Shown here: one piece after another, positions 26,358 through 35,123 of the stretch | Layout: each line of letters begins with the position of its first letter | Position numbering within the stretch: position 1 is the first letter of the stretch | Source: Veillonella parvula | GTDB lineage: Bacteria > Bacillota > Negativicutes > Veillonellales > Veillonellaceae | NCBI RefSeq assembly: GCF_036456085.1 | Contig: NZ_CP138632.1 | Coordinates: 1,779,001-1,843,000, forward strand | Reading direction: 5' to 3' | Length of the DNA: 64,000 nucleotides | Notes under the pieces: generated by a model | Seen by the model: only the letters and a program-made list of their open reading frames with translations | Told to the model about the DNA's origin: nothing | The model's database searches: none | Position numbers and translations under genes: made by a program

Positions 26358-29300
26358 ATGAACCGGATTTATAAAGTCATTTGGAGTCGGGTGAAAAAAT
26401 GTTATGTGGTTGTTTCGGAATTTGCTAATAATCGTGGAAAAATCAGCGGAAGTGGTGGAATGAGTGCGTGTACGGTTTTATGTGCACTTGCATTGGCGGG
26501 AAGTATAGCACTGCCATTGAACACTGTTCATGCAGTAATTCCTGAAGGAACAGGATCAGGTATGTCATTGGGAAATGGAACTGAGACAGGATCTGATCCT
26601 AATAATGTGGCAATAGGCGGTTATGCTAAGTCTTTAGGTGCAGTTGCTTTGGCGATAGGTGCTCATAGCAATTCTTCAGCTCAATATTCGACTGCTCTTG
26701 GTGGAGGCTCAAATGCTACGGCTCAAAATGCTACTGCTATTGGTGGCGTAGCATATGCATCAGCTAAAAATGCAGTTGCTGTAGGTGCAAATGCTAAAGC
26801 TTCTGGAGAATATGCTGCTGCTATTGGTGGAGACGCAAAAGCGGATAAGACTCATGCTATTGCTATTGGTAGCGTTGCTCATGCTCAAGAAGAATCTTCT
26901 TTGGCGATGGGGAATTTAGCGAAAGCTACAAATACCTATGCTTATGCAATTGGTGGTAATGCGCAGGCAAAGGGAAGATGGTCCATTGCTATGGGGACGA
27001 ATGCGGTGGCTGAAGATGATGCTAGTGTGGCGATTGGAACATGGTCAAATGCTACGAGTGGGCAGTCTGCAGCTGTTGGCTATCAAGCCAAAGCAAAAGC
27101 TTTAGGAGCAACGGCACTTGGTAGACTCACGAATGTTACTGCAGTAGATGGCACTGCCATAGGGTCTTCGACTTCTGTTACTGGATTAAATGGTACTGCG
27201 ATAGGTAATAAGGCTAACGTAACAGTAAAGAATGGTGTAGCTATCGGTAATGAAGCAAATGCAAAGAATGAAAATGCTGTAGCTATCGGTTCTGGATCTG
27301 AAACTGCAGCAGCAGTTGGCACTACGTCTGAAACGGTCAATGGAGAAATACATAATTTTGCAGGCATTAATCCTACTTCTACAGTAAGTGTTGGCAAGAC
27401 CGGAGTAGAGCGTACCATTACTAACGTAGCAGCTGGACGTCTTTCTGCTACATCTACCGATGCTATAAATGGTAGTCAATTATATGCGGTGAATACTGAA
27501 GTGAATAAAGGCGTAGTGTATGCAGGAGATGTAAAGGTTGCAGGAGCTACGGATAATAAATTTACTCAAAGACTAGGTGCACAAACTAATGTTGTTGGCG
27601 GGGTAACAGATGTATCTAAATTGAGCGATAACAATATTGGTGTAGTATCTGATGGAATAAATACGCTGAATGTTAAATTGGCTAAAGAACTTAACAATCT
27701 GACTAGTGTAACAACTGGTAATACGGTTATGAATACTGACGGTGTGACTATTACCGGAGGTCCAAAAATCGTAAAAGATGGTATTAATGCGGGGAACAAA
27801 CAGATTACAGGCGTTGCTAGCGGTGGAGATGTAATTACAAATGGTGCTAATATCGGAGATATTAACCGTATCGTTGATGCAAAGGATAAATACGTGACCG
27901 GCGGTACCGCAACTTATCAAGCTAATGGTGATGGCATTGCAAATCTAACTGGTACAAATGGTTTGATTGCTAATGTGACAGGCCTTAAAAATAACTTTGT
28001 TACAAGTGGTAGTGTATCCAATGATGGTAAAATGTTGACATTGGAACGTAACGATACAGGTAAAGTCAATGTCGATTTGAGTAATGTATTTACCGAAGTG
28101 GGAAAAGGGGACTATCGTTTGGTAGCAAACCCTGATCCAAATAGCCAAGGTAAATATAAAGTTGACAGTGATGGCAACATGGTATTGACTGTAGCTAATG
28201 ATAAAGGCGATAAAAAACAAGTTACATTGACAGATATCGCATCCAAAGTACAACAAGATACGAATACAACGAATATCACAAATATCAATACTACTATTGC
28301 AAAAGGATTGAACTTCGCTGGTGATACTGGTACAGATATTAATAAGCAATTGGGTGATAAGTTATCTATTAAGGGTGGTGCTTCTGCGGACTTGACAGAT
28401 AATAATATTGGTGTAGAATCTGATGGCACTCAACTAAATGTTAAACTTAAAAAAGATATTAACTTAGGGCCTGATGGTAGCTTGGCTATTAATGGGAAGA
28501 CTTATGTCAATAAAGATGGTTTGAATGCGGGTGGTCAAAAAATTACTAATGTAGCAGCAGGTACTGCTGGAACTGATGCTGTCAATGTGGATCAATTAAA
28601 TGCCGCCATTGGTGGTACAGCCAAAGCAACAACTGTAAAAGCTAAAGATGCTAACGTAACCGTTACAGAAGGAGTTAACGCTGCTGGCGGTAAAGAATAT
28701 ACAGTTGGATTAGGCGATAAGGTTACTCTCGGTTCAGATGCTGATAAACAAGTCGTTGTAGATGGTACTACTGGTACGATTACAGCTGGAAATAAGGTTA
28801 CAATTCATGGTACAACAGGTGATATTAAGGCGGGAATAGTTAAAATAACTGGCGCCGGTACGGTAAATGAATTGACTAACCGTATATGGGATATCGATAA
28901 TCCTACAGTTGTACATGGTCAAGCAGCAACAGAAGACCAATTAAAATATGTTAGTGACGGTGTAAAAAATAATAAAAATGATATTACAAATATCAATAAA
29001 ACCATTGTAAAAGGCTTAAACTTCAAAGGCGACGATACAACTGTTATCAATAAACAATTAGGTGAACAGTTAGATATCAAAGGTGGTGCCGATACTAATA
29101 AATTGTCTGATGACAATATTGGTGTAGTATCTGCAAATGGTGCGCTTAATGTTAAATTAGCAAAAGAATTGAAAAATCTGACTAGTGTAACTACCGGCGA
29201 TACCGTTATGAATACGGATGGCTTGACTATAAATGGTGGTCCTAAGATTCTTAAGAACGGCATCGATGCAGGCAATAAGAAGATTACTAATGTAGCGGCT

Positions 29301-31316
29301 GGCACTGATAATACGGATGCAGTAAATGTTGGTCAACTGAAAGACGCTATTGCAGCAGGTAAGACTATTCTTAAAGATGGTAAAAATACAACTGTTGAAG
29401 GTGATGGCTCAGCTGCTAATCCTTACAAAGTTAATGTAAATGATGATCTAGTCCTTGGTAAGAAAGGTATTGATGGCAAAGACGGTTCCATTGGAGTTAA
29501 CGGTAAAGATGGTTCAGCTGTTGTTATCAATGGTAAAGATGGATCTATTGGTTTGAATGGCAAGGATGGTAATAACGCTATTTCTATCAAGGGGGGCGAG
29601 GGAAAATCTGGTATTGATGGCAAAAATACTACTCGCTTAGTAATCGAAGAAAAGAATGGCGACAAGCATGATGTTGCAACTTTAGATGACGGTATGAAGT
29701 ATGGCGGTGATACAGGCGCTGTTATCAAGAAGAAACTTAACGAACAAGTGAATGTAGTCGGTGGTATTACCGATGTAAGTAAATTGACTACTGATGACAA
29801 TATCGGTGTTATATCCGATGGTGATAGCAACTTAAAAGTTCGTCTAGCTAAGGACTTGAAAGGTTTGAACAGCGTAACTACCGGTGATACTGTTATGAAT
29901 ACTGATGGATTGACTATTAATGGTGGTCCCAAGATTGTTAAGACTGGTATCGATGCGGGTGGAAAGAAGATTACTAATGTCGCTGACGGTACTGATGTTA
30001 CAGATGCAGTAAATGTGAGTCAATTGAGTAAAGCGGTAGCTGGTGCTACAACAAAACTAGAGAATGGTAAAAATACAACAGTAACTTCCATAACTAATAA
30101 TGATGGATCTAAGACTTATAAAGTAAACCTCAATGATGATATTACTCTTGGAACAGATCCTAATAAGCAAATTTCTATTAAGGGTTCTGGAGGAACAATA
30201 CAAGCAGGTAAAGTAACTGTTAATGGCACAGATGGTACAGTGAATAATTTGACTAATAAGACCTGGGACCCTGCTAACATAACTAGTGGTCAAGCGGCAA
30301 CAGAAGACCAATTGAAGGCTGTAGCTAATGGGGCAGGTAAATACTCTTCCGTATCGGAAGGTAACAATATTAGCGTAATTAAAGGGACAAATGCAATTGG
30401 TGGTGTAGACTATAAAGTATCTGTAATCGATACACCGACATTTAAATCTGTAACAACTGGTAATACCGTAATGAACAATAATGGCTTGACAATTAAGAAT
30501 GGTCCTAGCATCACAGAAACTGGTATCAATGCAGGTAATAAGAAAATCACCAATGTTGCAGCAGGTACGTCTGATTCGGATGCCGTTAATGTAAGTCAAT
30601 TAAAAGAAATCGGTGGAAATATCAAGAATATTGATAGTCGTATGAATAGGGTTGGTGCAGGGGCAGCCGCATTGGCAGCACTTCACCCTCTAGATTTCGA
30701 TCCTGATGATAAATGGGATATCGCTGCAGGCTATGGTAACTACAAAGATGCTCATGCAGCTTCAATCGGTGCATTCTATCGTCCAAATGAGGATACTCTA
30801 TTTAGTGTAGGTGGTTCCTTCGGCGGCGGTGAAAATATGTTGAACGCTGGTGTTAGCATGAAAATCGGTCAAGGCAATCATGTGTCTACTTCTAGAGTAG
30901 CAATGGCGAAAGAAATCAAAGATCTTCGTGCTGAGCTTGAAAATGTGAAGGGCATACTCATGAAGGTTTCTGAGGGGAAACAGCTCAACTCCTTGGATTT
31001 GGATAAGATGCAACTTTTCCCAGATATACCTGAAAACCATTGGGCATACGACTATGTGGCGACATTAGCAGGTAATGGTATTATTGTGGGTTATCCAGAC
31101 GGTAAATTTGGTGGAGATCGTATGATGACTCGTTATGAAATGGCTGCATTAATTTACAGGGCTATTCAAAACGGTGCTGTCGCCGATGATCAAATGGTTA
31201 GAGCACTTAAAGAATTCCAACCAGAACTTGAACGTATCAGAGTAGATACTATTTCTAAACATAAAGATGGTACGCCTGATATTCAACGTGTTCGCGTTAT
31301 TAAAGGTCGCGGTTAA
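26358..31316 (+). CDS. Giant trimeric autotransporter adhesin with ESPR signal and C-terminal SLH domain
   Basis: 1652 residues. It begins with an extended signal peptide (ESPR: MNRIYKVIWSRVKKCYVVVSE) and a hydrophobic core ending near VHAV (about 60). YadA-head repeats run from about 75 to 330, the neck NVAAGRLSATSTDAINGSQLY follows, and then a long stalk made of repeated modules (each with a NNIGV, LTSVTTGNTVMNTDG and GGPKIxKxGI segment) to about 1420. A Gly-rich GKDG segment lies near 1033-1090. YadA anchor about 1431-1508, coiled coil, and SLH domain at about 1552-1607 (FPDIPENHWAYDY, GYPDGKFGGD, MTRYEMA). Anchor and SLH closely resemble those of the shorter adhesin upstream. Likely a main adhesion or coaggregation factor; repeats invite length change by recombination. 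Confidence 0.92.
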   Translation: MNRIYKVIWSRVKKCYVVVSEFANNRGKISGSGGMSACTVLCALALAGSIALPLNTVHAVIPEGTGSGMSLGNGTETGSDPNNVAIGGYAKSLGAVALAIGAHSNSSAQYSTALGGGSNATAQNATAIGGVAYASAKNAVAVGANAKASGEYAAAIGGDAKADKTHAIAIGSVAHAQEESSLAMGNLAKATNTYAYAIGGNAQAKGRWSIAMGTNAVAEDDASVAIGTWSNATSGQSAAVGYQAKAKALGATALGRLTNVTAVDGTAIGSSTSVTGLNGTAIGNKANVTVKNGVAIGNEANAKNENAVAIGSGSETAAAVGTTSETVNGEIHNFAGINPTSTVSVGKTGVERTITNVAAGRLSATSTDAINGSQLYAVNTEVNKGVVYAGDVKVAGATDNKFTQRLGAQTNVVGGVTDVSKLSDNNIGVVSDGINTLNVKLAKELNNLTSVTTGNTVMNTDGVTITGGPKIVKDGINAGNKQITGVASGGDVITNGANIGDINRIVDAKDKYVTGGTATYQANGDGIANLTGTNGLIANVTGLKNNFVTSGSVSNDGKMLTLERNDTGKVNVDLSNVFTEVGKGDYRLVANPDPNSQGKYKVDSDGNMVLTVANDKGDKKQVTLTDIASKVQQDTNTTNITNINTTIAKGLNFAGDTGTDINKQLGDKLSIKGGASADLTDNNIGVESDGTQLNVKLKKDINLGPDGSLAINGKTYVNKDGLNAGGQKITNVAAGTAGTDAVNVDQLNAAIGGTAKATTVKAKDANVTVTEGVNAAGGKEYTVGLGDKVTLGSDADKQVVVDGTTGTITAGNKVTIHGTTGDIKAGIVKITGAGTVNELTNRIWDIDNPTVVHGQAATEDQLKYVSDGVKNNKNDITNINKTIVKGLNFKGDDTTVINKQLGEQLDIKGGADTNKLSDDNIGVVSANGALNVKLAKELKNLTSVTTGDTVMNTDGLTINGGPKILKNGIDAGNKKITNVAAGTDNTDAVNVGQLKDAIAAGKTILKDGKNTTVEGDGSAANPYKVNVNDDLVLGKKGIDGKDGSIGVNGKDGSAVVINGKDGSIGLNGKDGNNAISIKGGEGKSGIDGKNTTRLVIEEKNGDKHDVATLDDGMKYGGDTGAVIKKKLNEQVNVVGGITDVSKLTTDDNIGVISDGDSNLKVRLAKDLKGLNSVTTGDTVMNTDGLTINGGPKIVKTGIDAGGKKITNVADGTDVTDAVNVSQLSKAVAGATTKLENGKNTTVTSITNNDGSKTYKVNLNDDITLGTDPNKQISIKGSGGTIQAGKVTVNGTDGTVNNLTNKTWDPANITSGQAATEDQLKAVANGAGKYSSVSEGNNISVIKGTNAIGGVDYKVSVIDTPTFKSVTTGNTVMNNNGLTIKNGPSITETGINAGNKKITNVAAGTSDSDAVNVSQLKEIGGNIKNIDSRMNRVGAGAAALAALHPLDFDPDDKWDIAAGYGNYKDAHAASIGAFYRPNEDTLFSVGGSFGGGENMLNAGVSMKIGQGNHVSTSRVAMAKEIKDLRAELENVKGILMKVSEGKQLNSLDLDKMQLFPDIPENHWAYDYVATLAGNGIIVGYPDGKFGGDRMMTRYEMAALIYRAIQNGAVADDQMVRALKEFQPELERIRVDTISKHKDGTPDIQRVRVIKGRG

Positions 31317-31834
31317 TAGAATCGAAAGATTTTCATATGAGAAAAAATCTGTTTTATTGTGATTGGATGTCCAATGATAGGGCGTAAATATATCATTTAT
31401 AACGTATATTTTTAAAAGTGTTTTAAAAAGATTTTGAGTTATGTCTCCTTATATGTATAATACTATTATTAAGGAGACATAATTTATTTTTGCTATCCGT
31501 CAAATATTACAATTTTATCTTATGAGTATTCTTTGGCATCAATCATTTTATGGTTGGTGTCATTCTTTTTGATTAAAAATAGAATACGTAATATAAATCT
31601 ATCAATATGGCGTAGTTGATAACTTATTTGTCTCAATAGTTTTATCTTGTTATTAGTTTCTTCTGTGTATATATTATGGCACTCCATATGAGATCCTCTT
31701 TATAGATATTATAATTTCATATAATATTTATGTAATTATATTGCAAATAAATACATATAGGTGTATAATTACTTTCACAAAGTGAATTAATATTCGTAGC
31801 TTGTGAATAAAAATATAGATATGAGGGAAAGACC
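31317..31834. other. Intergenic region after the giant adhesin
   Basis: 518 AT-rich bases. A 13-bp perfect hairpin (31439-31482) and a weaker one near 31533-31560 could terminate the adhesin transcript. An ACTTTCACA copy of the recurring motif is at 31771-31779, about 55 bases before the GNAT gene, next to a TATAAT-like GTATAATT (31763-31770). Confidence 0.5.
31439..31491 (+). terminator. Terminator-like hairpin
   Basis: TTATGTCTCCTTA and TAAGGAGACATAA are perfectly complementary, with an 18-base AT loop and a T-rich end (TTTATTTTTG). Probably ends the adhesin transcript 120 bases after its stop. Confidence 0.7.
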
Positions 31835-32320
31835 ATGAAAGAATTTAGACAATTAACAGTTGCAGACACAGCAGAATATCATAAGGTATTAATCGATGGT
31901 TACGCAGCTATAAAAGACTATCCCATTAGCTTCGACGCTATTGATTTTACGGAAGAGGAATCTAAGGAATGGATTGAAAATTATCCTGTATACGGCTTGT
32001 ATATTGATGGGCAATTAGTTAGTTCTATTACGTTTTGTATGCCTTGGGTGAAATACTCAACGCCGGATAAATATCCGCATATTGCTCATTTTGTAACGGC
32101 ACCAGCTTTCAAAGGCAAAGGATATGCACGGGAAGTCTTGGGCTATGCAGAGGAGCTTTTAAAAGAACAGTTTAAAACACATATTGTTACATTAGGAACG
32201 GCTAAGGAGCATCCGTGGTTGCCTAAAATGTATGAATCCTTTGGGTTTACGGCGTATGATAAGGTTCATTTTAGAGGAAAACAGCATACAACTATATTAT
32301 TCAAGAAAGAATTAAATTAA
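31835..32320 (+). CDS. GNAT-family N-acetyltransferase (paralogue of the gene at 42667)
   Basis: 161 residues with the GNAT acetyl-CoA site: VTAPAFKGKGYAREVL (R/Q-x-x-G-x-G/A type) at about 88-103, and MYESFGF near the C-terminus. The 42667 product begins with the almost identical MKEFRQLTV, and shares PISFDAI, PHIAHFVTAP, GYAREVL and the HTT-(I)-FKK ending. Substrate unknown. Transcribed alone; a recurring ACTTTCACA motif lies upstream. Confidence 0.82.
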   Translation: MKEFRQLTVADTAEYHKVLIDGYAAIKDYPISFDAIDFTEEESKEWIENYPVYGLYIDGQLVSSITFCMPWVKYSTPDKYPHIAHFVTAPAFKGKGYAREVLGYAEELLKEQFKTHIVTLGTAKEHPWLPKMYESFGFTAYDKVHFRGKQHTTILFKKELN

Positions 32321-32350
32321 TTAAGAAAGCGTTATATTAATTACGTAAAT

Positions 32351-32432
32351 TACCTTGTACTCTATTTGAGTGTTTTATGCTCTGATCGCAGATCAGGGAT
32401 ATTCACTAAATTTAGATACAAGGTATTTTTTT
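32351..32432 (+). terminator. Terminator after the GNAT gene
   Basis: Outer arms TACCTTGTA and TACAAGGTA enclose an inner CTGATCGCAGATCAG hairpin, followed by seven T residues. Confidence 0.75.
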
Positions 32433-32528
32433 GTGTAAGATTATGACTATTCAGTATATAATATATACATATAACGTATCTTTATGGTTATATGTGTTAT
32501 GGATGATTTGTAGAAAGGATGTGTCCAT

Positions 32529-33278
32529 ATGTTGATTTTGTCTGGTATTTTAGTGATGGTCATCGGTCTGATGCTGCGCTTTAATGCCTTGTTAGTTGTC
32601 GTAGCCGCAGGCTTTGTAACGGGCCTTGCAGGTGGTCTCAGTATTAACGATATCGTTGGTGCTATTGGAGAGGCCTTTGTTAAAAATCGTTATATGTCAT
32701 TATTTATTTTGATTTTACCTGTTATCGGTCTTATGGAACGTCACGGCTTGCGTGAACGGGCAGAAATTTTGATTGGCAAGATCAACGCTGCTACTGCAGG
32801 TCGTATCTTTATGATTTACTTATTTGTGCGTCAAGTAACTGTAGCCTTTGGCATTAACATGTCCGGTATGGTTGCTATGGTTCGTCCATTGATTGCTCCT
32901 ATGAGTGAAGCTGCGGTAGCTCAAGGCCGTCCAGTATCTCAACGTACGCTCGATAAGGTACGTGGTGTGGCTGCTTCTGCAGATAATATAGGTAACTTCT
33001 TCGGTCAAAACTTATTCCTTGCTGCTGGTGGGTTATTACTCATCAAAGGCGTTATGGAACAATTAGGTTATTCTGTAGAATTAACAGATATGGTATTGTA
33101 TGGATTGCCAACTGCTGTTTGTGCCTATATCGTTAACTTTATTCGCTTTATTATCTTTGATAAAACAATTCAAGCCTCTGTAGCTCGTGACGAAGCGGAT
33201 ATGAAAGCTGGTAAATTAGTACCTAATGAGTTAAATATTCTTGTTACACCAGAAGAATTGAAGAAGGAGGCTGAATAA
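32529..33278 (+). CDS. DUF969 family membrane protein
   Basis: 249 residues with six or so helices. MLILSGILVMVIGLMLRFN at the start and PVIGLMERHGLRERAE near 60 are typical of DUF969. The VRQVTVAFGINMSGMVAMVRPLI segment carries polar residues inside a helix as in secondary carriers. DUF969 and DUF979 occur as adjacent halves of a putative transporter. It is followed after one base by the DUF979 gene and then by pyroglutamyl peptidase, hinting at pyroglutamate or a peptide-derived substrate. AAAGGATGTG precedes the start. Confidence 0.88.
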   Translation: MLILSGILVMVIGLMLRFNALLVVVAAGFVTGLAGGLSINDIVGAIGEAFVKNRYMSLFILILPVIGLMERHGLRERAEILIGKINAATAGRIFMIYLFVRQVTVAFGINMSGMVAMVRPLIAPMSEAAVAQGRPVSQRTLDKVRGVAASADNIGNFFGQNLFLAAGGLLLIKGVMEQLGYSVELTDMVLYGLPTAVCAYIVNFIRFIIFDKTIQASVARDEADMKAGKLVPNELNILVTPEELKKEAE

Positions 33279-33279
33279 T

Positions 33280-34209
33280 ATGTTAGAAATATTCTATAAA
33301 ATGCAGCCCTTAGATTACGTATATCTTCTCGTAGGGATTATTCTATTTATCTTTGCTATTCAATCATTTCTAGATAAAGAACATAAATATCGCATTGGTA
33401 CAGGCTTATTTTGGCTCTTATATAGCGTATCCTTTATCTTTGGTTCTTATCTCTCCAAGGAAATTAATGGTTGGCTTGTCATTGCTATGGCGGCTATTGT
33501 ATTAGTAAAACAACTCGGCAAAGGCCATTACTTTGAATCTCCTATTGAATTTAAAAAAGGCGAAGCGGTTCGCATTGGTAATGTTATCTTCGTACCAGCG
33601 TTACTTGTTGGTATTATTACATTCTTCATTGGTTTCTTTACTAAGTTAGGCGCTCTTGTTGGTCTAGGTATTGCCGCAATCATAGCTATGTGTGCTGCTC
33701 TTTTTATTACAAAGGGCGAACTTAACCAAGGTTTCCATGAAGGCCGTCGACTTATCGATGCTATCAGTTGGACTGCTATTTTGTCCCAGTTATTAGCGGC
33801 TCTTGGGTATCTATTTAATTTGGCTGGCGTTGGTAAACTTATCTCCAGTGCAGTCGCAAGTGTAGTACCAGCAGATAATGTATTCCTCGTTGTTGTGGCT
33901 TACTGCATCGGTATGGTTATCTTCACAATGATCATGGGTAACGCATTTGCCGCATTTGCGATGATTACAAGTGCCATCGGTATCCCAATGCTCGTTGTAG
34001 CTCATGGTGCGAACCCAGCAGCTGTCGGTGCTATAGCAATGCTTGCAGGCTATTGCGGTACTTTGATGACACCTATGGCTGCCAACTTTAACATCGTACC
34101 GGTAGCGCTCCTTGAAATGCGCGACCAATACGGCGTTATTAAAGCACAACTTCCAATTGCATTAATCATGCTCGTATTGAATATTCTATTAATGTATTAC
34201 TTTATTTAA
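33280..34209 (+). CDS. DUF979 family membrane protein
   Basis: 309 residues with about nine hydrophobic helices. The N-terminal PLDYVYLLVGIILFIFAIQS and the C-terminal NAFAAFAMITSAIGIP and GYCGTLMTPMAANFN are characteristic of DUF979. Conserved Gly/Thr/Pro clusters in GTLMTPMAANFN resemble substrate-binding hairpins of ion-coupled transporters. Thought to form a two-part carrier with the preceding DUF969 gene; substrate not known. Confidence 0.88.
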   Translation: MLEIFYKMQPLDYVYLLVGIILFIFAIQSFLDKEHKYRIGTGLFWLLYSVSFIFGSYLSKEINGWLVIAMAAIVLVKQLGKGHYFESPIEFKKGEAVRIGNVIFVPALLVGIITFFIGFFTKLGALVGLGIAAIIAMCAALFITKGELNQGFHEGRRLIDAISWTAILSQLLAALGYLFNLAGVGKLISSAVASVVPADNVFLVVVAYCIGMVIFTMIMGNAFAAFAMITSAIGIPMLVVAHGANPAAVGAIAMLAGYCGTLMTPMAANFNIVPVALLEMRDQYGVIKAQLPIALIMLVLNILLMYYFI

Positions 34210-34321
34210 CCCTTTTGTGAAAGTACGATATGCTTATGAAACTATATGATATATCTTGTAAGGTTATGTATCATGCTTGATTATTCTAATGAACCATAAG
34301 ATATCGTTATGAGGTAGTGTG

Positions 34322-34975
34322 ATGAAAACAATTTTAATTACCGGCTTTGATCCATTTGGCGGTGAACCTATTAATCCGGCTTGGGAAGCGGTCAAAACAA
34401 TGGATGGTTATACCGATGGTGATTACAAGGTAGTGACACAAATGGTTCCTACCATTCGTTATAAATCTGTTGATACTGTAAAAGCAGCAGCTGAACAGTG
34501 CCAACCAGATTTTATCCTGTGTGTAGGTCAAGCAGGTGGTCGTCCTGATATTACAGTGGAACGCGTTGCTATTAACTGCGACGATTTTCGCATCCCAGAT
34601 AATGGGGGCAACCAACCGGAAGATGAGCCTGTTGTAGCCGATGGCCCTAGTGCCTATTTTGCGACATTGCCCATAAAAAATATCGTCAATGCGTTACATC
34701 AAAACGGTATTCCTGCTAAGGTCTCCAATACAGCGGGAACCTTCGTATGCAACCACTTGATGTATGGTGTATGTCACTATGCCGCGCAAAAGGGCAATAT
34801 TAAGGCGGGCTTTATGCACATCCCATACTTGCCATCCCAAGTGGTGGATAAACCAAATCAACCAAGCATGGCTGTTGAAACTGTACGTGCCACATTGGAA
34901 ACCATCGTTCATGTATTAGCTCATGGTGAAAGTTACAAGGCACAAGAAATTAACTATACAACACCTCACGAATAA
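34322..34975 (+). CDS. pcp: Pyroglutamyl-peptidase I
   Basis: 217 residues from the ATG at 34322 (a GTG directly before is a possible alternative); ribosome site GAGGTAG. C15 peptidase motifs: TGFDPFGGEPINPAWEA at the N-terminus, catalytic Glu in VERVAINCDDFRIPDN near 80, catalytic Cys in GTFVCNHLMYGVCH near 140, and catalytic His in FMHIPYLP near 165. It removes N-terminal pyroglutamate from peptides in the cytoplasm. Its place after DUF969-DUF979 suggests that the carrier brings in pyroglutamyl compounds. Confidence 0.94.
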   Translation: MKTILITGFDPFGGEPINPAWEAVKTMDGYTDGDYKVVTQMVPTIRYKSVDTVKAAAEQCQPDFILCVGQAGGRPDITVERVAINCDDFRIPDNGGNQPEDEPVVADGPSAYFATLPIKNIVNALHQNGIPAKVSNTAGTFVCNHLMYGVCHYAAQKGNIKAGFMHIPYLPSQVVDKPNQPSMAVETVRATLETIVHVLAHGESYKAQEINYTTPHE

Positions 34976-35123
34976 GTAGTTTTCAAATTATGTAATATTC
35001 AATAGACATAATAGATTTATTTTACTTATAAAAGGTGAACTGTGTAGTTTTAGAATGTACGTACTTAGATAAATTAAATATATAAGATATTGTGTGATAT
35101 CTACATGAGAGAAGGTCTTTTTA

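Noticed and set aside
26700-27300. Regularly spaced repeats inside the giant adhesin, checked as a CRISPR-like array
   Set aside because: The period corresponds to the 14-15 residue YadA-head repeat in an open frame; there are no constant repeats separated by unique spacers.
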